Assembly (NCBI GenBank): GCA_019217005.1
Contig: JAHBNG010000005.1
Coordinates: forward strand, 62,001-126,000
Direction of reading: 5' to 3'
Length of the DNA: 64,000 nucleotides
Source: Chloroflexi bacterium TSY
GTDB taxonomy: Bacteria > Chloroflexota > Anaerolineae > Caldilineales > Caldilineaceae
The notes beneath the pieces were generated by a model, which did not search any database, was not told where the DNA came from, and saw only the letters and a list, made by a program, of their open reading frames with translations. The position numbers and the translations under genes were made by a program. Below are positions 63,299 to 64,000 of this stretch, piece by piece (position 1 is the stretch's first letter; each line of letters starts with the position of its first letter).

Positions 63299-64000
63299 CT
63301 TTACTTTCTGGTAAAAGAAAAGAGATGAGGTGAGAAATGTGACAAAAAGCGGTTAGCAGTTCATCCTAAAGGTAGAGAACCCAAAAAGGAGGAAGGAATG
63401 CTAACCGCGCCAGAAATAACTATAGCAGTACTGATGAATGTATTGCAAGTAACGCCGATGGGAACAAACGTAAATGTAATGCGTCTGATGTGGGCAATGC
63501 TGAATGGGTCGTTTCTGAAAAGTCGAGGAGCAATCCATAGCGCATTGAAAGAAAGCGGGTTTGAAGATGAGGAGCTCCGGCGAAGCTTTCGATAAGGATC
63601 ATGGGATATCACAAGTCTGCTGGGGTCGTGGCAAGAAGAAGTGGAAAGGGAATGGGAGGCAAAAAAAGAAGGGTACCGAGTGAAAAGCATAGATATCACA
63701 GGGTTCTGGCGACCGAAGCTGCAAGGGAAAGTGAACCGACTCTATAACTCAACGGCTCGGGCATTGCCCGCGCTCATCTTTGGAGTGATGATAAGCTCGG
63801 GGAGATAGGCGGGAAGCGAGTGCCACTGCTCAAGGCAATCGAGATGCACGGTTGGAACAAAGGAAAGTGAGTTTCGGAAAAGCTGCTGACAGAGACGAAG
63901 AAATCACTGGAGTCAGACGAAGTGGCGGTGGTCGATGCCGGGTTTACAATCAGAGAAATGCTAGAAAGCGGCATAGACCGATTTGTCCTGCGGGAAGCCA
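63299..64000. mobile_element. Insertion sequence, copy 2 of the element at 43486, 3' end beyond window
   Basis: Starts CTTTACTTTCTGGTAAAAG exactly like copy 1 and follows it base for base for long stretches, with scattered small differences. It truncates the ADP-dependent kinase gene. Its far end and target duplication are outside the window. Confidence 0.88.
63398..64000 (+). pseudogene. Transposase of IS copy 2, frameshifted and cut by window end
   Basis: The product again starts MLTAPEITIAVLMNVLQV. A TAA appears after RRSFR at 63593, where copy 1 still reads on, and several small differences in the A-rich and GC-rich tracts (for instance near 63660 and 63760) make it differ from copy 1. 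The VVDAGFTIREMLESG block is visible near 63930-63970. It is inactive as read. Confidence 0.78.

Noticed and set aside
1..64000. CRISPR arrays
   Set aside because: No set of short direct repeats with regular unique spacers was seen. All repeats found are dispersed inverted-repeat elements.
1..64000. tRNA or rRNA genes
   Set aside because: No cloverleaf with conserved GTTC loop plus acceptor stem and no rRNA-like stretch was recognised by eye. A covariance-model search would be needed to exclude them.

Overview
The window looks like a piece of a Chloroflexota genome, probably Anaerolineae/Caldilineae-like. This is inferred from gene style, not from a marker gene. The signs are lipoproteins with Tat signals of the RRxFL type followed by low-complexity Ala/Ser/Gly tails, a dense set of sugar and peptide ABC transporters without ATPases, CocE-type hydrolases, and an ADP-dependent sugar kinase. 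No rRNA, tRNA or CRISPR array was seen.

Layout. 1-3.8 kb: a decayed ISL3 transposase, two related small membrane proteins, a polysaccharide deacetylase, an inverted-repeat element and a CmoA-like methyltransferase. 3.9-12.2 kb: a sugar ABC operon (MalF-like, MalG-like broken by an IS, Nudix, binding protein), a sulfatase remnant, an Uma2-like protein and a sulfatase-fold hydrolase. 12.2-19 kb (minus strand): histidine kinase, PDZ protein, response regulator, broken methyltransferase and mannonate dehydratase. 19-33.8 kb: a binding protein split by an ISAzo13-type element, a peptide-type ABC cluster with a flavoprotein, a zinc-ribbon protein, and an intact sugar ABC operon ending in a CocE hydrolase. 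33.8-49.4 kb: an IS1595-type element, a sialidase with an internal stop, an orphan permease, an unclassified IS, a double-GNAT protein, another permease, a second peptide ABC cluster split by an IS, a frameshifted PhyH protein and a permease broken by a 155-bp MITE. 49.5-55 kb (mostly minus): a DUF1499 gene and an operon for a 1116-residue GHMP-kinase/UDPGP fusion, a GalU-like protein and an SDR. 55-64 kb: an IS630 remnant, an orphan permease, ygfZ and lipM separated by MITEs, an SDR/metallo-hydrolase pair, and an ADP-dependent sugar kinase pseudogene hit by both a MITE and an IS.

Functionally the region is about taking up and breaking down glycans and their parts (deacetylase, sulfatase fold, sialidase, mannonate dehydratase, sugar kinase/nucleotidyltransferase), with many importers that must borrow ATPases encoded elsewhere. 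It is being remodelled by transposition: at least eight IS elements or fragments from seven families, and at least three families of short non-autonomous inverted-repeat elements with clear target duplications (81 bp with TTA; about 82 bp with 7 bp; 155 bp with 8 bp). One 219-bp element lies inside an IS that lies inside a permease gene. Several host genes are split, and many coding regions carry single-base indels in homopolymers.
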